The translations under genes and the position numbers were made by a program. A stretch of DNA of 64,000 bases, taken from the NCBI GenBank assembly GCA_051867655.1, contig JBJDYV010000010.1:124001-188000 (forward strand), given 5' to 3'. This document shows, piece after piece, positions 1 through 8,941 of the stretch. Under the pieces are notes generated by a model that saw only the letters and a list, made by a program, of their open reading frames with translations, was not told where the DNA came from and ran no database searches. Numbering within the stretch: the stretch's first letter is position 1; every line of letters begins with the position of its first letter. The stretch is from JAJPXI01 sp051867655 (GTDB taxonomy: Bacteria; Bacillota; Clostridia; Oscillospirales; Oscillospiraceae).

Positions 1-2
1 TC

Positions 3-446
3 ACCGGCTCGGCCGCAGGCAGATTGACGCCGGTTAAGCTGCTGGTTGCGGGCAATTATCTCGGATCGGATCATTTCCGAACCGTGATTGCGGGCAGCAC
101 TTCCGTCAAGGAAGAGCTAGAAAGCAATGAGCTTTGGAAGAACTTTGGCGTCGTTACGTCCAGCAACGGCAACTTTACCGATTATGGATTTTTGGATGAC
201 TACGGCGAGATCGTCCGCAGCACGATTGCCGGGGACTACACCGTCGTGGTCAATCCCAAAGGCATCGGCAGCTGGGCAGGCGGCAGTGTGGAGAGCATAT
301 TGGAAACTGTATGGGCGAGCTATGCCATCAACGGCGGCTGCAGCGAAGATGACGTACGCGATCTTGTATCGGACTTTTACAGCACCTTCTATCGCTATAC
401 CCTTTCCGACAAGCAGTTGGACGCCATTCTGGCAGGAGAACCGTAA
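3..446 (+). CDS. Iron/siderophore-type ABC transporter substrate-binding protein, C-terminal part
   Basis: The reading frame is open to the left window edge, so the N-terminus, signal peptide and start lie outside. The visible ~148 residues end in a helical C-lobe of the type found in periplasmic-binding-protein-fold lipoproteins of FecCD systems (an acidic, Gly/Trp-rich stretch around GIGSWAGGSVESI, then a long helix). The assignment rests mainly on context: two FecCD-family permeases follow directly (6-nt gap) and a FecE-like ATPase lies 6 kb downstream on the same strand. In such systems this protein captures a ferric chelate, heme or cobalamin outside the membrane. The substrate cannot be told from this fragment. 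Confidence 0.6.
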   Translation, partial: TGSAAGRLTPVKLLVAGNYLGSDHFRTVIAGSTSVKEELESNELWKNFGVVTSSNGNFTDYGFLDDYGEIVRSTIAGDYTVVVNPKGIGSWAGGSVESILETVWASYAINGGCSEDDVRDLVSDFYSTFYRYTLSDKQLDAILAGEP

Positions 447-452
447 TAACCT

Positions 453-1685
453 ATGAAGCTATCCGAAAGTGAAAAAAGAAAGCTGGACCAGCGCATCCAG
501 CTGAATATGGATATTCAGGAAAATCAGCTGTTCCGCAGTCAGGAGAACCGCCGGCTGTCCCTTGTTCAGGAAAAAAAGCGCACGATTTTGTTGGCGGCGG
601 CATTGGTCGTGCTGTTTCTTGCATCAGTCCTGTTCACCTATGACATACTGATCGGCGGATTCGGTCTATCCCGCATTGTCGAGCAGCTGACCCAGCGCGT
701 CAACGATATCATTGACCTGTGCCTGGGAAATCCGCTGTCCACCGGCATCCACTTTTTCCTGACCCAATTTGCCGCGCCCATCGTGGTCGGTATGGCGCTG
801 GCCAGCGCGGGCGCCTGTTATCAGGGCCTGTTCCACAACCCCATGGCGTCGCCGACTCTGCTGGGCATCACCTCCGGCGGCATGCTGGGCGCCACTGTTT
901 ATATGCTGTTTTTCTCCCATATGTCCGCGGCCACTTTGGTATCCAACGGCTACGCTGAAATGAGCGTTACCTATGCCAGTATGTCGATCCTGGACCGCTA
1001 CATTCAGGAAATCTTCGTTATGGTGGGCTGTTTTGCGGTCGTCATTGGCGTCATGATTCTGGCAAAGATCTCCGGCAAGGGCAAAGTGGACACGGTCGCC
1101 CTGATGCTGGGCGGCACAGTATTTACTACAACGATCAACTCAATTTTGAGCCTGGTAGTCTATATCCTGACGCTCACCGGCTACTCCTCCACACTCAGTT
1201 CGTCGATCCGCGGCATGTTGGCGGGACAGTTTGCTACAATCTCAAGTCCCCAGACGCTTCTGGTCATGTCGATCCCGATCATCATCCCCTTGGTCATCCT
1301 GCTCTTCATGTCCAATAAGCTGAACGTCATCGCCTTCGGCGAGGAAGAGGCGGCGTCCATGGGTATCAATGTGGGCCGGGACCGGCTGATCATGATCATT
1401 CTGACGACCATCATGACCGGAACGACTATCGCTTTCTGCGGACAGGTTAGCTTCGTGGGCTTGATGATCCCGCAGTTCGCCCGCTTTTTTGTCGGTACAA
1501 ACTATAAATACCTCTTGCCCGCCTCCGCGTTTTTGGGCGGCATCGTCATGCTGCTGGCTTTTGACCTGTACTATATGCTGAATTTCAACTTCAGCGTCGG
1601 GACCTATGTTAATGCGGTGGGCAGCATCGTGTTTCTGATTTTCATGATTCAATACAGGAGAAAAGGTCATGCAGATTGGACTTGA
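453..1685 (+). CDS. FecCD-family iron-chelate ABC transporter permease (first subunit)
   Basis: 410 residues with a ~50-residue charged cytoplasmic N-terminal extension, then about nine to ten hydrophobic segments. The segment around residues 105-150 (GMALASAGACYQGLFHNPMASPTLLGI) is the signature start of the FecCD/BtuC fold, where G-A-x-Q-x-x-x-x-N-P-L/M-A-x-P is conserved. Near residue 300 GEEEAASMGINVGRDR matches the coupling-helix region that docks on the ATPase. It forms half of the membrane channel for ferric siderophore, heme or B12-type substrates. Its 3' end overlaps the next permease gene by 17 nt, indicating translational coupling. The N-terminal extension is longer than usual for the family. 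Confidence 0.9.
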   Translation: MKLSESEKRKLDQRIQLNMDIQENQLFRSQENRRLSLVQEKKRTILLAAALVVLFLASVLFTYDILIGGFGLSRIVEQLTQRVNDIIDLCLGNPLSTGIHFFLTQFAAPIVVGMALASAGACYQGLFHNPMASPTLLGITSGGMLGATVYMLFFSHMSAATLVSNGYAEMSVTYASMSILDRYIQEIFVMVGCFAVVIGVMILAKISGKGKVDTVALMLGGTVFTTTINSILSLVVYILTLTGYSSTLSSSIRGMLAGQFATISSPQTLLVMSIPIIIPLVILLFMSNKLNVIAFGEEEAASMGINVGRDRLIMIILTTIMTGTTIAFCGQVSFVGLMIPQFARFFVGTNYKYLLPASAFLGGIVMLLAFDLYYMLNFNFSVGTYVNAVGSIVFLIFMIQYRRKGHADWT

Positions 1686-2802
1686 TCAAATTCGGGCGCT
1701 GCGGCTGCAGGACCGGAAAAAGCTGAACCGGCGCATCGGCGCTATGATCCTGGCGGCGCTTCTGCTGTTTGCCCTCATGTGCTGTATGCGGACCACGACG
1801 ATCGGATTTGTCTCTCCGGTCACGGCGTTAAAAAACCTGTACACCATGGTGCATCTGACCCTGGCAAAGGTCTTCCACTGGAGCATTTACGCGGACCGCT
1901 CTGAGGTTATCCTGTCCCATCCCTATTATTATGAGACGGTGGGCATGTTCAAGTCCTCGCTCCTGGTCATGTCCATGGGTGCGGTCCTGTCTATGGCGGG
2001 CGGCGTGTACCAATGTGTGTTCCGCAATCCCATCGCCACTCCGTCTATGCTCGGCGTCTCGTCCACCATCAATATCGTCAATCTGGTTTTGGTGGTCATG
2101 TACTCCGACAGTGTGTACAGAATGGCAAAAATGAGATACACGCTCTGTTACGTGGTGGCGCTGGGGACCCTGATCCTCATTTATCTGATTTCACGCATCA
2201 TGGGCGGGAAAAAATCCTCCGTGACAGATATGCTGCTCGTCGGAACGGTGGCGATGCGTTTGATCCAGAACTTTGTCCAGGTGTACGAGTATTACTATCT
2301 GGATGAAGAGGATTACCTTCTCTTGGAGGAACTCAACACCTACGGCACGAACACCTTTCAGACAGAGATCCTGGTCATAATGTACGCGCTGCTGGCTGTC
2401 TGCGTTTTCATTCTGGCTCTGATGCGGTACAGCATGAACGCCATCAGCTTTGACGACGACGATTCCCGCACCCTGGGGATCAAAGCAAACCGGCTGCGGC
2501 TGATCGCGCTGGCGTGCGCCACCTTGATGGTAGTCGCCGCGCAGGTGAACTACGGCGATATCGGGATGCTGGCCCTGCTGATCCCCCATGTCTGCCGGTA
2601 TTGGTTCGGCTCGGACTTCCGCAACGTCCTGCTGGGCAGCGCCGGTCTGGGCGCGATCGCCCTGATCGTCTGCAGACTGATCCTGTATCTGCTGAGCTTT
2701 AACTACTATCTCAGCCTGATCTCCATGGGGACCATCATCAATGTCGTTACAACACCGCTGTTGATTATTGTCTTACTGCAGCAGAAGAGGGGATGGACTT
2801 GA
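1669..2802 (+). CDS. FecCD-family iron-chelate ABC transporter permease (second subunit)
   Basis: 377 residues. The FecCD signature appears near residues 100-125 (MSMGAVLSMAGGVYQCVFRNPIATPSMLGV), and the ATPase-docking segment near residue 260 (DDDDSRTLGIKANRLR). It pairs with the upstream permease as a heterodimer. The ATG is preceded by AGGAG at good spacing and overlaps the previous gene by 17 nt. The 3' end overlaps the DUF58 gene by about 10 nt, so the transporter and the DUF58/MoxR genes are one transcription unit. The ATPase expected next is displaced to 6328. Confidence 0.9.
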   Translation: MQIGLDQIRALRLQDRKKLNRRIGAMILAALLLFALMCCMRTTTIGFVSPVTALKNLYTMVHLTLAKVFHWSIYADRSEVILSHPYYYETVGMFKSSLLVMSMGAVLSMAGGVYQCVFRNPIATPSMLGVSSTINIVNLVLVVMYSDSVYRMAKMRYTLCYVVALGTLILIYLISRIMGGKKSSVTDMLLVGTVAMRLIQNFVQVYEYYYLDEEDYLLLEELNTYGTNTFQTEILVIMYALLAVCVFILALMRYSMNAISFDDDDSRTLGIKANRLRLIALACATLMVVAAQVNYGDIGMLALLIPHVCRYWFGSDFRNVLLGSAGLGAIALIVCRLILYLLSFNYYLSLISMGTIINVVTTPLLIIVLLQQKRGWT

Positions 2803-4007
2803 AACTAAAAATCACATGGAAATTTTGGGTCTATCTGTTCGTTCTGATCCTCTCTACGGCTCCCGCCGTATTGGTCAATACCCTTTTGGGCTACGGGCCG
2901 GTAATCCTCGTTTTGTTCTGCGGTCTTTTGTCTTTTGTTTGGCTGTGTCTGCTGCGCGGCAAGCTGGAATTTGACGTGAATACCGATGTGCGCAGCTGTG
3001 TGCGCGGCGAGGATTCACAATTTCAGGTCTTTGTAAAAAACGGGGGGCGCCTGCCCGCCATCGGAGTCAACGCGGTGTTTTTTACCGGCGATCCCGACGG
3101 TCTGGATGAGCAGGTAACGGCTTTACGCCTGACGCTGGCCCCGAAAGAGGAAAGAAGCTTCGGCTTTACCACCAGCTTTCCTCACATCGGAAATTACCGG
3201 GCGGGTATCCGCCGCATGGAGCTGTCGGACATTCTCGGCATCTTCCGGGCTGTCCGTGACGAGGAAAAGAGCTATTCCATCGAGGTCCTGCCCCAGGTCA
3301 CGCAGATCTCCTCCCTCCCCGTCACCGCAAGCGTACAGACCGAGAGCACGCGCATGTCGGTGCAGTCGCTGCTGAACGGCTCCGATTACACCGGCGTGCG
3401 GGAATACGCCTTCGGCGACCCGATCAAGACCATTCACTGGAAGCTGTCCGCCCACGCCGGCGGCCTGATGACCAAGCAGATGGAGAGCTATTCCAACACC
3501 GGCATGTCCGTCGTCCTGAATTTCCAGATCCCGGCTTCCGACGGGGCGGCAAGACTGGACGAGTTTGACACGGTGATCGAGGCGGGCGTGGCCGCGGGCA
3601 ATTACGCCGCCGAGCAAGGCATGGATTACGACCTGCTTTTCTACCGCTCAAACGGCGACGTTGTACGCTCCGTGCCCAGTTCCTTCCGTTCCCTGCACGG
3701 CCTCGTGGAGGAGATGCACATGACCGAACCCAATCCGGAGCACGACATTGTACGCCTGCTGCGCGAAAACTGCCAGGGTGTATACAGCCAGGCAAATATC
3801 GTCGTTTGCTCCTGCCTGCTGACACGGGAGCTGGCGGAGATGCTCGTCAGGCTGAAGCAGGGCGGCCGTACCCCGATCCTCTTTTTGATTCTCTCTCCGG
3901 AGCTGGGTGAAAAAGAGCGGCAGGACCGGATGGCCCAGCTGCGCCGGCTCGCGTACGCGAACATCGCCTGCAGAGTGCTCGCCTCCGCAAAGGAATTGGA
4001 GGTGTAG
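2793..4007 (+). CDS. DUF58 domain protein
   Basis: 404 residues. Two hydrophobic segments at the N-terminus (about residues 10-60) are followed by a soluble beta-rich domain and the DUF58 core near residues 195-215 (REYAFGDPIKTIHWKLSA), whose R-x-Y-x-x-G-D-x-x-x-x-I-x-W motif is the hallmark of the family. DUF58 proteins have a von Willebrand A-like fold and occur with MoxR AAA+ ATPases and transglutaminase-like membrane proteins, as here. The complex is thought to act in maturation or assembly at the membrane. The start may be ATG 2793 or the in-frame TTG 2799, for which the GAGGGG motif is better spaced. Confidence 0.88.
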   Translation: MDLKLKITWKFWVYLFVLILSTAPAVLVNTLLGYGPVILVLFCGLLSFVWLCLLRGKLEFDVNTDVRSCVRGEDSQFQVFVKNGGRLPAIGVNAVFFTGDPDGLDEQVTALRLTLAPKEERSFGFTTSFPHIGNYRAGIRRMELSDILGIFRAVRDEEKSYSIEVLPQVTQISSLPVTASVQTESTRMSVQSLLNGSDYTGVREYAFGDPIKTIHWKLSAHAGGLMTKQMESYSNTGMSVVLNFQIPASDGAARLDEFDTVIEAGVAAGNYAAEQGMDYDLLFYRSNGDVVRSVPSSFRSLHGLVEEMHMTEPNPEHDIVRLLRENCQGVYSQANIVVCSCLLTRELAEMLVRLKQGGRTPILFLILSPELGEKERQDRMAQLRRLAYANIACRVLASAKELEV

Positions 4008-4010
4008 CCC

Positions 4011-5333
4011 GTGAAGCAATACTGGAAAAATTATGTCTGGGAATATCTCATGTGTGTGGCCGCGGCGTCCATGCTGCTGCTGAACACCGCGCAGGGATTT
4101 TATATTCCAGACAAAATGGCCGACAATATTTTGCTGGCTGTGGCTGTCTGCGCTGCGCTGATGCTGCTTTTCTTTTTGGGCGGCTACAACAAAGTGAGCA
4201 TGGTACTGGTACCGGTCATCACCGGAGTGCTTGCGGTCCTGTGCTTCCTCCTCCTGCGCACCAAAGGCGTGGATATTGTGGATGAGGAGGGCAGCGATAC
4301 CGCCTTTTACATCTACTGGTTCGCCTTCGCGGTCATCTGTATCGCCGTGTACTTGTGCTCCCGTTCCCGGCTTGGCATTGCGGTCCTGTTTCTGGCCGGC
4401 TGCTGCGTCAGCGCCATTCTGCAATTTCTGGAATACCAGGTCTTTGCTTGGGCCGGAATGGTATTTGCCGGCAGCTGCATCGTGCTGTTCCTGCTGCGTC
4501 AGTACCGCGCGCAGGCGCTCAACAGCAGTACGTCAAAGCCAAACTTCCGCCGCTTTTTCCAATCCGGCTTCCTGGTCGTGCTCGTGGCGGCAGCTTTGAG
4601 CTGCGGTGTGTTTTTCGCGGTCATCCGTCCCCTGGCCCCGCCGACGGTTGAGCTGAAATTTCTGGAGCGGTATCTCGCCTTCAACATCATTGAACATACC
4701 GGTATTTCGGACAACTACCAAATCGAGGACGACGAACAATATACCGACGAAAAAGATGATACCCTCGACAATACGGAGGAGATTGAGGAGGGCGAGACTC
4801 CAATCAGTCAGGACGAGGATACGCCTGACGAAAGCGAGAAGCAGGAAAACGACGATGCCAGACAGCCGCCCGGACAGGTGGAACTCTCGGCAGTCAGCTA
4901 TACCGTAACGCCGGTTTTGTGGGTCATCCTGTGGTGCATTCTGATCCTGCTCGTTTTACTCCTCCCCCCTGCCCTGCGGATCTGGCTGCGCAAGCACAGG
5001 ATGAAAAGGATCGCGGCCCTGGAGCCAGCTGCACAAATCCAGGAGCTCTACCATTTTTACTTAAAGAAATTCCGGCACCTCGGCTGGAAAAAGCGTCCCA
5101 ACGAGACGCCGCTGGAATATGCGGCGCGCGGCGGCGGTGCGCTGGAGCGCTATCTGTCCGGCACCTGCGGGCTTGATGATCTGGCGAACGCCTTTATGGA
5201 AGCGCGCTATGGAGGCGGCGTACCGGCGGATTCGACCTGCGATGCGTGCCGCGCAATCTATGGCGTATTCTTAAAAAACTGCAGAAAGCAGATGGGTACC
5301 GTCCGGTATCTGTCGAAGTTCTATGTCTTGTAA
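4011..5333 (+). CDS. Membrane protein of the transglutaminase-like/DUF4129 type
   Basis: 440 residues starting at GTG with GGAGG 9 nt upstream. Six to seven hydrophobic segments fill residues 10-215. A very acidic extracytoplasmic loop follows (about 235-285, many D/E), then another membrane span near 300-320, then a cytoplasmic tail of DUF4129 type (YHFYLKKFRHLGWKKR then NETPLEYAAR, near 345-370). The layout matches the TgpA/YebA-like partner of DUF58 and MoxR, but I see no Cys-His-Asp transglutaminase core: the usual catalytic domain is replaced by the short acidic loop. It may therefore be a non-catalytic scaffold. It sits 3 nt after DUF58 and 18 nt before MoxR. Confidence 0.75.
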   Translation: MKQYWKNYVWEYLMCVAAASMLLLNTAQGFYIPDKMADNILLAVAVCAALMLLFFLGGYNKVSMVLVPVITGVLAVLCFLLLRTKGVDIVDEEGSDTAFYIYWFAFAVICIAVYLCSRSRLGIAVLFLAGCCVSAILQFLEYQVFAWAGMVFAGSCIVLFLLRQYRAQALNSSTSKPNFRRFFQSGFLVVLVAAALSCGVFFAVIRPLAPPTVELKFLERYLAFNIIEHTGISDNYQIEDDEQYTDEKDDTLDNTEEIEEGETPISQDEDTPDESEKQENDDARQPPGQVELSAVSYTVTPVLWVILWCILILLVLLLPPALRIWLRKHRMKRIAALEPAAQIQELYHFYLKKFRHLGWKKRPNETPLEYAARGGGALERYLSGTCGLDDLANAFMEARYGGGVPADSTCDACRAIYGVFLKNCRKQMGTVRYLSKFYVL

Positions 5334-5351
5334 TGGAAGGAGTAAACGAAC

Positions 5352-6314
5352 GTGGGAGAGTCAGTTCAAATCCCGGAAGAGACTTTACAAAAAGCGCAAA
5401 AAGAGATCCAGGCCATCATGGACAATATCGAAACCGTCATCGTGGGAAAGCACGCCAGCGTCGAGCTGGTCGTTCTTGCCCTGCTGGCACGGGGCCATGT
5501 GCTGATCGAGGACGTACCGGGAGTCGGTAAGACAAGCCTGGTTTCAGCCGTGGCCAAGAGCGTGGACTGCGGCTTTAAACGCATCCAGTTCACCCCGGAT
5601 CTGATGCCCTCCGATGTGACGGGATTTTCGGTCTACAACCAGGGGACGGGCGAATTTGAGTTCCGTCCGGGCGCGGTCATGTCCAATATCGTGCTGGCGG
5701 ATGAGATTAACCGCGCCTCCGCCAAAACCCAGGCGGCCCTTCTGGAGGCCATGGAGGAAAAGCAGGTCACTGTGGATTCCCACACCTACCGCCTGGAAGA
5801 TCCGTTCATGGTACTGGCCACCCAGAACCCCCTGGAGTCCTTCGGCACCTACCCCCTGCCCGATGCGCAGATCGACCGCTTTTTGATCAAGCTCTCCATG
5901 GGCTATCCGTCCGTGGACGAGGAGCGGAAGATCATTCACAACGGCAAGGCGAGCAAGAAAAAGATCGGCCCCGTGATCGCCAAACAGGACGTCGTTGCCC
6001 TGAGCGACCTGGCCGAGCAGATCCATGTGGACGAGAGCATCGAGCGGTATATCGTGGAGATTGTGACCGCGACGCGCTCCCACCCGAGTATCAGCCTCGG
6101 CGTCTCGCCCCGCGGCAGCATCGCGCTGCACGGCGCGTCCAAGGTGCTGGCCCTGATGCGCGGGCGGGGCTATGTGATCCCGGACGATATCAAATACCTT
6201 GCTCCCAGCATCCTCGCCCACCGTCTGAGCCTGAGTAACGAGGCAAAGCTGAACCATATCGATCCGAAGAAGCTCATCGGGGAGATCGTGGACAGCATCG
6301 TCGTTCCCCTGTAA
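5352..6314 (+). CDS. MoxR-family AAA+ ATPase
   Basis: 320 residues, the full family length. Walker A is EDVPGVGKTSLV (near residue 55), Walker B is VLADEINRA (near 115), sensor 1 is LATQNPLE and the arginine-finger region is GTYPLPDAQIDRF, all canonical for MoxR. The start is GTG with GGAAGGAG upstream. MoxR ATPases act as chaperones that remodel or insert cofactors into partner proteins, working with the DUF58 protein encoded two genes upstream. Here the set is inserted between the permeases and the ATPase of an iron transporter, which suggests a role linked to that transporter or its metal. Confidence 0.93.
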   Translation: MGESVQIPEETLQKAQKEIQAIMDNIETVIVGKHASVELVVLALLARGHVLIEDVPGVGKTSLVSAVAKSVDCGFKRIQFTPDLMPSDVTGFSVYNQGTGEFEFRPGAVMSNIVLADEINRASAKTQAALLEAMEEKQVTVDSHTYRLEDPFMVLATQNPLESFGTYPLPDAQIDRFLIKLSMGYPSVDEERKIIHNGKASKKKIGPVIAKQDVVALSDLAEQIHVDESIERYIVEIVTATRSHPSISLGVSPRGSIALHGASKVLALMRGRGYVIPDDIKYLAPSILAHRLSLSNEAKLNHIDPKKLIGEIVDSIVVPL

Positions 6315-6327
6315 CGGTGAGGGAAAC

Positions 6328-7116
6328 ATGAAACTGCAATTGACAAATGTGGACTGCGGCTACGCGGGGTTTGATCCGATTCTGCGGGGTGTCAGCTTCA
6401 CCGTGGAATCGGGACAGATCTGCTGTCTGCTGGGGCCGAACGGTGTGGGAAAGACCACCCTGTTCAAAACGATTCTCGGCCTGCTGAAACCGCAGAACGG
6501 GTTTGTGGAGATGAACGGCGAGAACACAGCCCACTGGTCCGCCCGGAAGCTGGCCAAAAACATGGCGTACGTCTCCCAGTTCCACAACCCACCCTTCCCC
6601 TACAAGGTGCGGGACGTGGTCCTGCTGGGCCGCATCAGCAACACCGGCTATTTCGGGCAGCCCTCCGAGATGGATTACGAGATCGCCGAGGCCGCCATGG
6701 CCGATATGGGTATCACCCACCTGCGTGACACGGTGTATACGGACATCTCCGGCGGTGAGCGGCAGCTTGTCATGATCGCCCGCGCTCTGGCGCAGGAGCC
6801 GCAGCTGCTTGTCATGGACGAGCCCACCGCCAACCTGGACTACGGCAACATGGTGCGCGTGATGAAGAAGATCCGTTCCCTGCGCGACAAGGGCTTCGGC
6901 GTCATCATGACCACCCACTCCCCGGATCAGGCGTTTATGTGCGAGTCCACGGTCTGTCTGCTCCAGCGCAATCAGCCTCTTGTGTTCGGCTTTGCCCATG
7001 AGGTCATTACCCAGGAAAATATGCGTTCGGCCTACGGCGTGGACGTCAAGGTCATCGAGTTTTTTGATACGAACAATCGGCTAGTGCGGATGTGTTCGCC
7101 GCTTTTTGATGATTAA
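6328..7116 (+). CDS. FecE-like iron-chelate ABC transporter ATP-binding protein
   Basis: 262 residues with Walker A GPNGVGKTT (near residue 40), ABC signature SGGERQL (near 140), Walker B LLVMDEPTANLD and the H-loop TTHSP. This is the layout of FecE/BtuD ATPases, and it is the only such ATPase near the two FecCD permeases, so it probably energises them although the DUF58-DUF4129-MoxR genes lie between. The ATG follows GAGGGAAAC, 13 nt after moxR, so it is co-transcribed. The C-terminal ~50 residues (after the H-loop) are the short regulatory tail usual in the family. Confidence 0.9.
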   Translation: MKLQLTNVDCGYAGFDPILRGVSFTVESGQICCLLGPNGVGKTTLFKTILGLLKPQNGFVEMNGENTAHWSARKLAKNMAYVSQFHNPPFPYKVRDVVLLGRISNTGYFGQPSEMDYEIAEAAMADMGITHLRDTVYTDISGGERQLVMIARALAQEPQLLVMDEPTANLDYGNMVRVMKKIRSLRDKGFGVIMTTHSPDQAFMCESTVCLLQRNQPLVFGFAHEVITQENMRSAYGVDVKVIEFFDTNNRLVRMCSPLFDD

Positions 7117-7134
7117 AAGAAACGAGGGATTCCA

Positions 7135-8115
7135 ATGTTAAAAATCATTCTTGCCATCGTAATCGTAGCGGTGGTCGTCCTGCTTTTGTGTCTGACCATA
7201 CGCATCGTGCCGCAGGCCAACGCGTATGTGGTGGAGCGGCTGGGCCGCTATCACAAGACGCTCCAGGCGGGCTTTCATCTGATCCTTCCGCTGATCGATC
7301 ACGTGTCCAAAAAGGTGCCGATGATGGAACAGGTGGTGGACTTCGCCCCCCAGCCCGTCATCACCAAGGATAACGTCACCATGCGCATCGATACGGTGCT
7401 CTATTACCGGGTCGTCGACGCGAAACTGTATACATACGGCGTCAACAATCCGCTGATCGCGCTGGAAAACCTGACCTCCACCACCCTGCGCAATATCATC
7501 GGCGAGCTGGAACTGGACGAAACGCTGACGAGCCGTGAGGTCATCAACACAAACATGCGCTCTTCCATGGAGAAGGCGACCGAGGCATGGGGCATCCAGA
7601 CCACCCGCGTCGAGCTGAAAAACATCACGCCCCCCGCCGCGATCCAGGACGCCATGGAAAAGCAGATGAAGGCAGAGCGTGAACGCCGTGAGGCGATCCT
7701 GATCGCGGAAGGCGAAAAGCAGGCCGAGATCCTGGTGGCCGAGGGCAAAAAGCAGTCCGCCATTCTGAACGCCCAGGGCGAGAAGGAAGCCGCCATTCTC
7801 CGGGCCGAAGCGGAAAAGCAGGCGGCTATTCTCCGGGCAGAGGCGGCAAGAGAGGCCGCGATCCGTGAGGCAGAAGGCCACGGCAAAGCCATCGTGCTGA
7901 TCCAGGAGGCCAACGCCGAGGGCATTGAAGCGCTGAATAAGAAAAAGCCCAGCGCCGAGGTCCTCCAGCTGAAGAGCTTGGAAGCCTTCGCAAAAGCGGC
8001 GGATGGGAAAGCAACCAAGATCATCATCCCGGCGGAGATCCAGAGCATGGCAGGGCTGCTGACCACCATGAAGGAGGTCGGCGGCGCGGATACGAGCGCC
8101 GCGGCCGGCAAATAA
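7135..8115 (+). CDS. SPFH/band-7 (stomatin-like) membrane protein
   Basis: 326 residues. One N-terminal membrane span (about residues 3-22) is followed by the band-7 core (VPQANAYVVERLGRYHKTL, then the G-F-H-x-x-x-P motif) to about residue 170. A long Ala/Glu-rich coiled coil with repeating EKQAAILRAEA-type units fills about 175-255, ending in a short C-terminal domain. Stomatin-like proteins form large ring oligomers on membranes and organise membrane microdomains or protease complexes. No NfeD gene follows. Instead two small Gly/Met/Pro-rich proteins do, which may be partners. The start has GAGGGATTCCA upstream. Confidence 0.92.
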   Translation: MLKIILAIVIVAVVVLLLCLTIRIVPQANAYVVERLGRYHKTLQAGFHLILPLIDHVSKKVPMMEQVVDFAPQPVITKDNVTMRIDTVLYYRVVDAKLYTYGVNNPLIALENLTSTTLRNIIGELELDETLTSREVINTNMRSSMEKATEAWGIQTTRVELKNITPPAAIQDAMEKQMKAERERREAILIAEGEKQAEILVAEGKKQSAILNAQGEKEAAILRAEAEKQAAILRAEAAREAAIREAEGHGKAIVLIQEANAEGIEALNKKKPSAEVLQLKSLEAFAKAADGKATKIIIPAEIQSMAGLLTTMKEVGGADTSAAAGK

Positions 8116-8133
8116 GCGAAAGGGGTATTTGAT

Positions 8134-8886
8134 ATGCCAGGTGGTATGGGCGGCATGGGCGGCGGCTTGCTGGGAAACCTGATGAAAGGCGCCATGGGCG
8201 GCATGAACAATCAGTCTGCAGGCCGGACACAGGCGGTGGAACCCATCATAGATGATTACGATGTGGCCCGTTGGCAGCGTGCGGATGGATTGGATGCCCC
8301 GTCCACAATGGTACAGGCCGTTCGGGCGGACTGGGACAGAAAAAAAGCCGAGGAGCAGAAAAAATCTCCGCTCAAAAAGCTGCTCAGCAAGTTTTCCCGC
8401 GAAAAGGATCCGAAATCCGCGGCAGCCAGTGAATCGGAATTCCGTCCGGCCGGTGGGACGATCGTAACGCCGGAGATGAAAAAAGCATCCCAGCGCATCA
8501 ACCCGGCCGCCGAACGGGACACCGCTGTACAGCAGACGGAACCGCCAAAGTACCCGAACAAGTATGACTCAGAACGCCAGAACTATTTGGGTCTGAGCTT
8601 TCAAACTGAACTCGGAGAATTCTTCACCGCCAATCCGATCAATTCAGCCATTTTGGCCGTGGACAACCTTGGAATGGGGGTGCTGGCTCTGAACCAGGTA
8701 ATCGGAGCGCCTAAAAAGGATGTTTTTTCTGAAAAGCCGCGGGATCCTGCAGGGCAGCCGCTGCCGGGAAAAGAGCAGGCAGACGGTCTTCAGAACCTGA
8801 TCGCCCAGCGTGCAGGCACAAATTATATGAATGAATTTCGGGAAAGCAGAGAGCAGCAGAAATATAACGTACGCATCCGAGAATAA
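8134..8886 (+). CDS. Uncharacterised protein with Gly/Met-rich N-terminus
   Basis: 250 residues, not recognised. The first ~30 residues are nearly all Gly and Met (PGGMGGMGGGLLGNLMKGAMGG), followed by an acidic/aromatic segment (EPIIDDYDVARWQRADG), a Lys-rich helix (DRKKAEEQKK then SPLKKLLSKFS) and a disordered Pro/Lys region. The C-terminal half is more ordered (YLGLSFQTELGEFFTANPINSAILAVDNLG). No signal peptide or membrane span is seen. It starts 18 nt after the SPFH gene with GAAAGGGG upstream, so it is part of that operon and may bind the stomatin-like ring. The C-terminal part resembles no family I can name. Confidence 0.75.
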   Translation: MPGGMGGMGGGLLGNLMKGAMGGMNNQSAGRTQAVEPIIDDYDVARWQRADGLDAPSTMVQAVRADWDRKKAEEQKKSPLKKLLSKFSREKDPKSAAASESEFRPAGGTIVTPEMKKASQRINPAAERDTAVQQTEPPKYPNKYDSERQNYLGLSFQTELGEFFTANPINSAILAVDNLGMGVLALNQVIGAPKKDVFSEKPRDPAGQPLPGKEQADGLQNLIAQRAGTNYMNEFRESREQQKYNVRIRE

Positions 8887-8941
8887 CGTTGATCAATGCT
8901 TTGCATTTTTCAAATAAACAAAATGAAGGAGATGTATCTTT

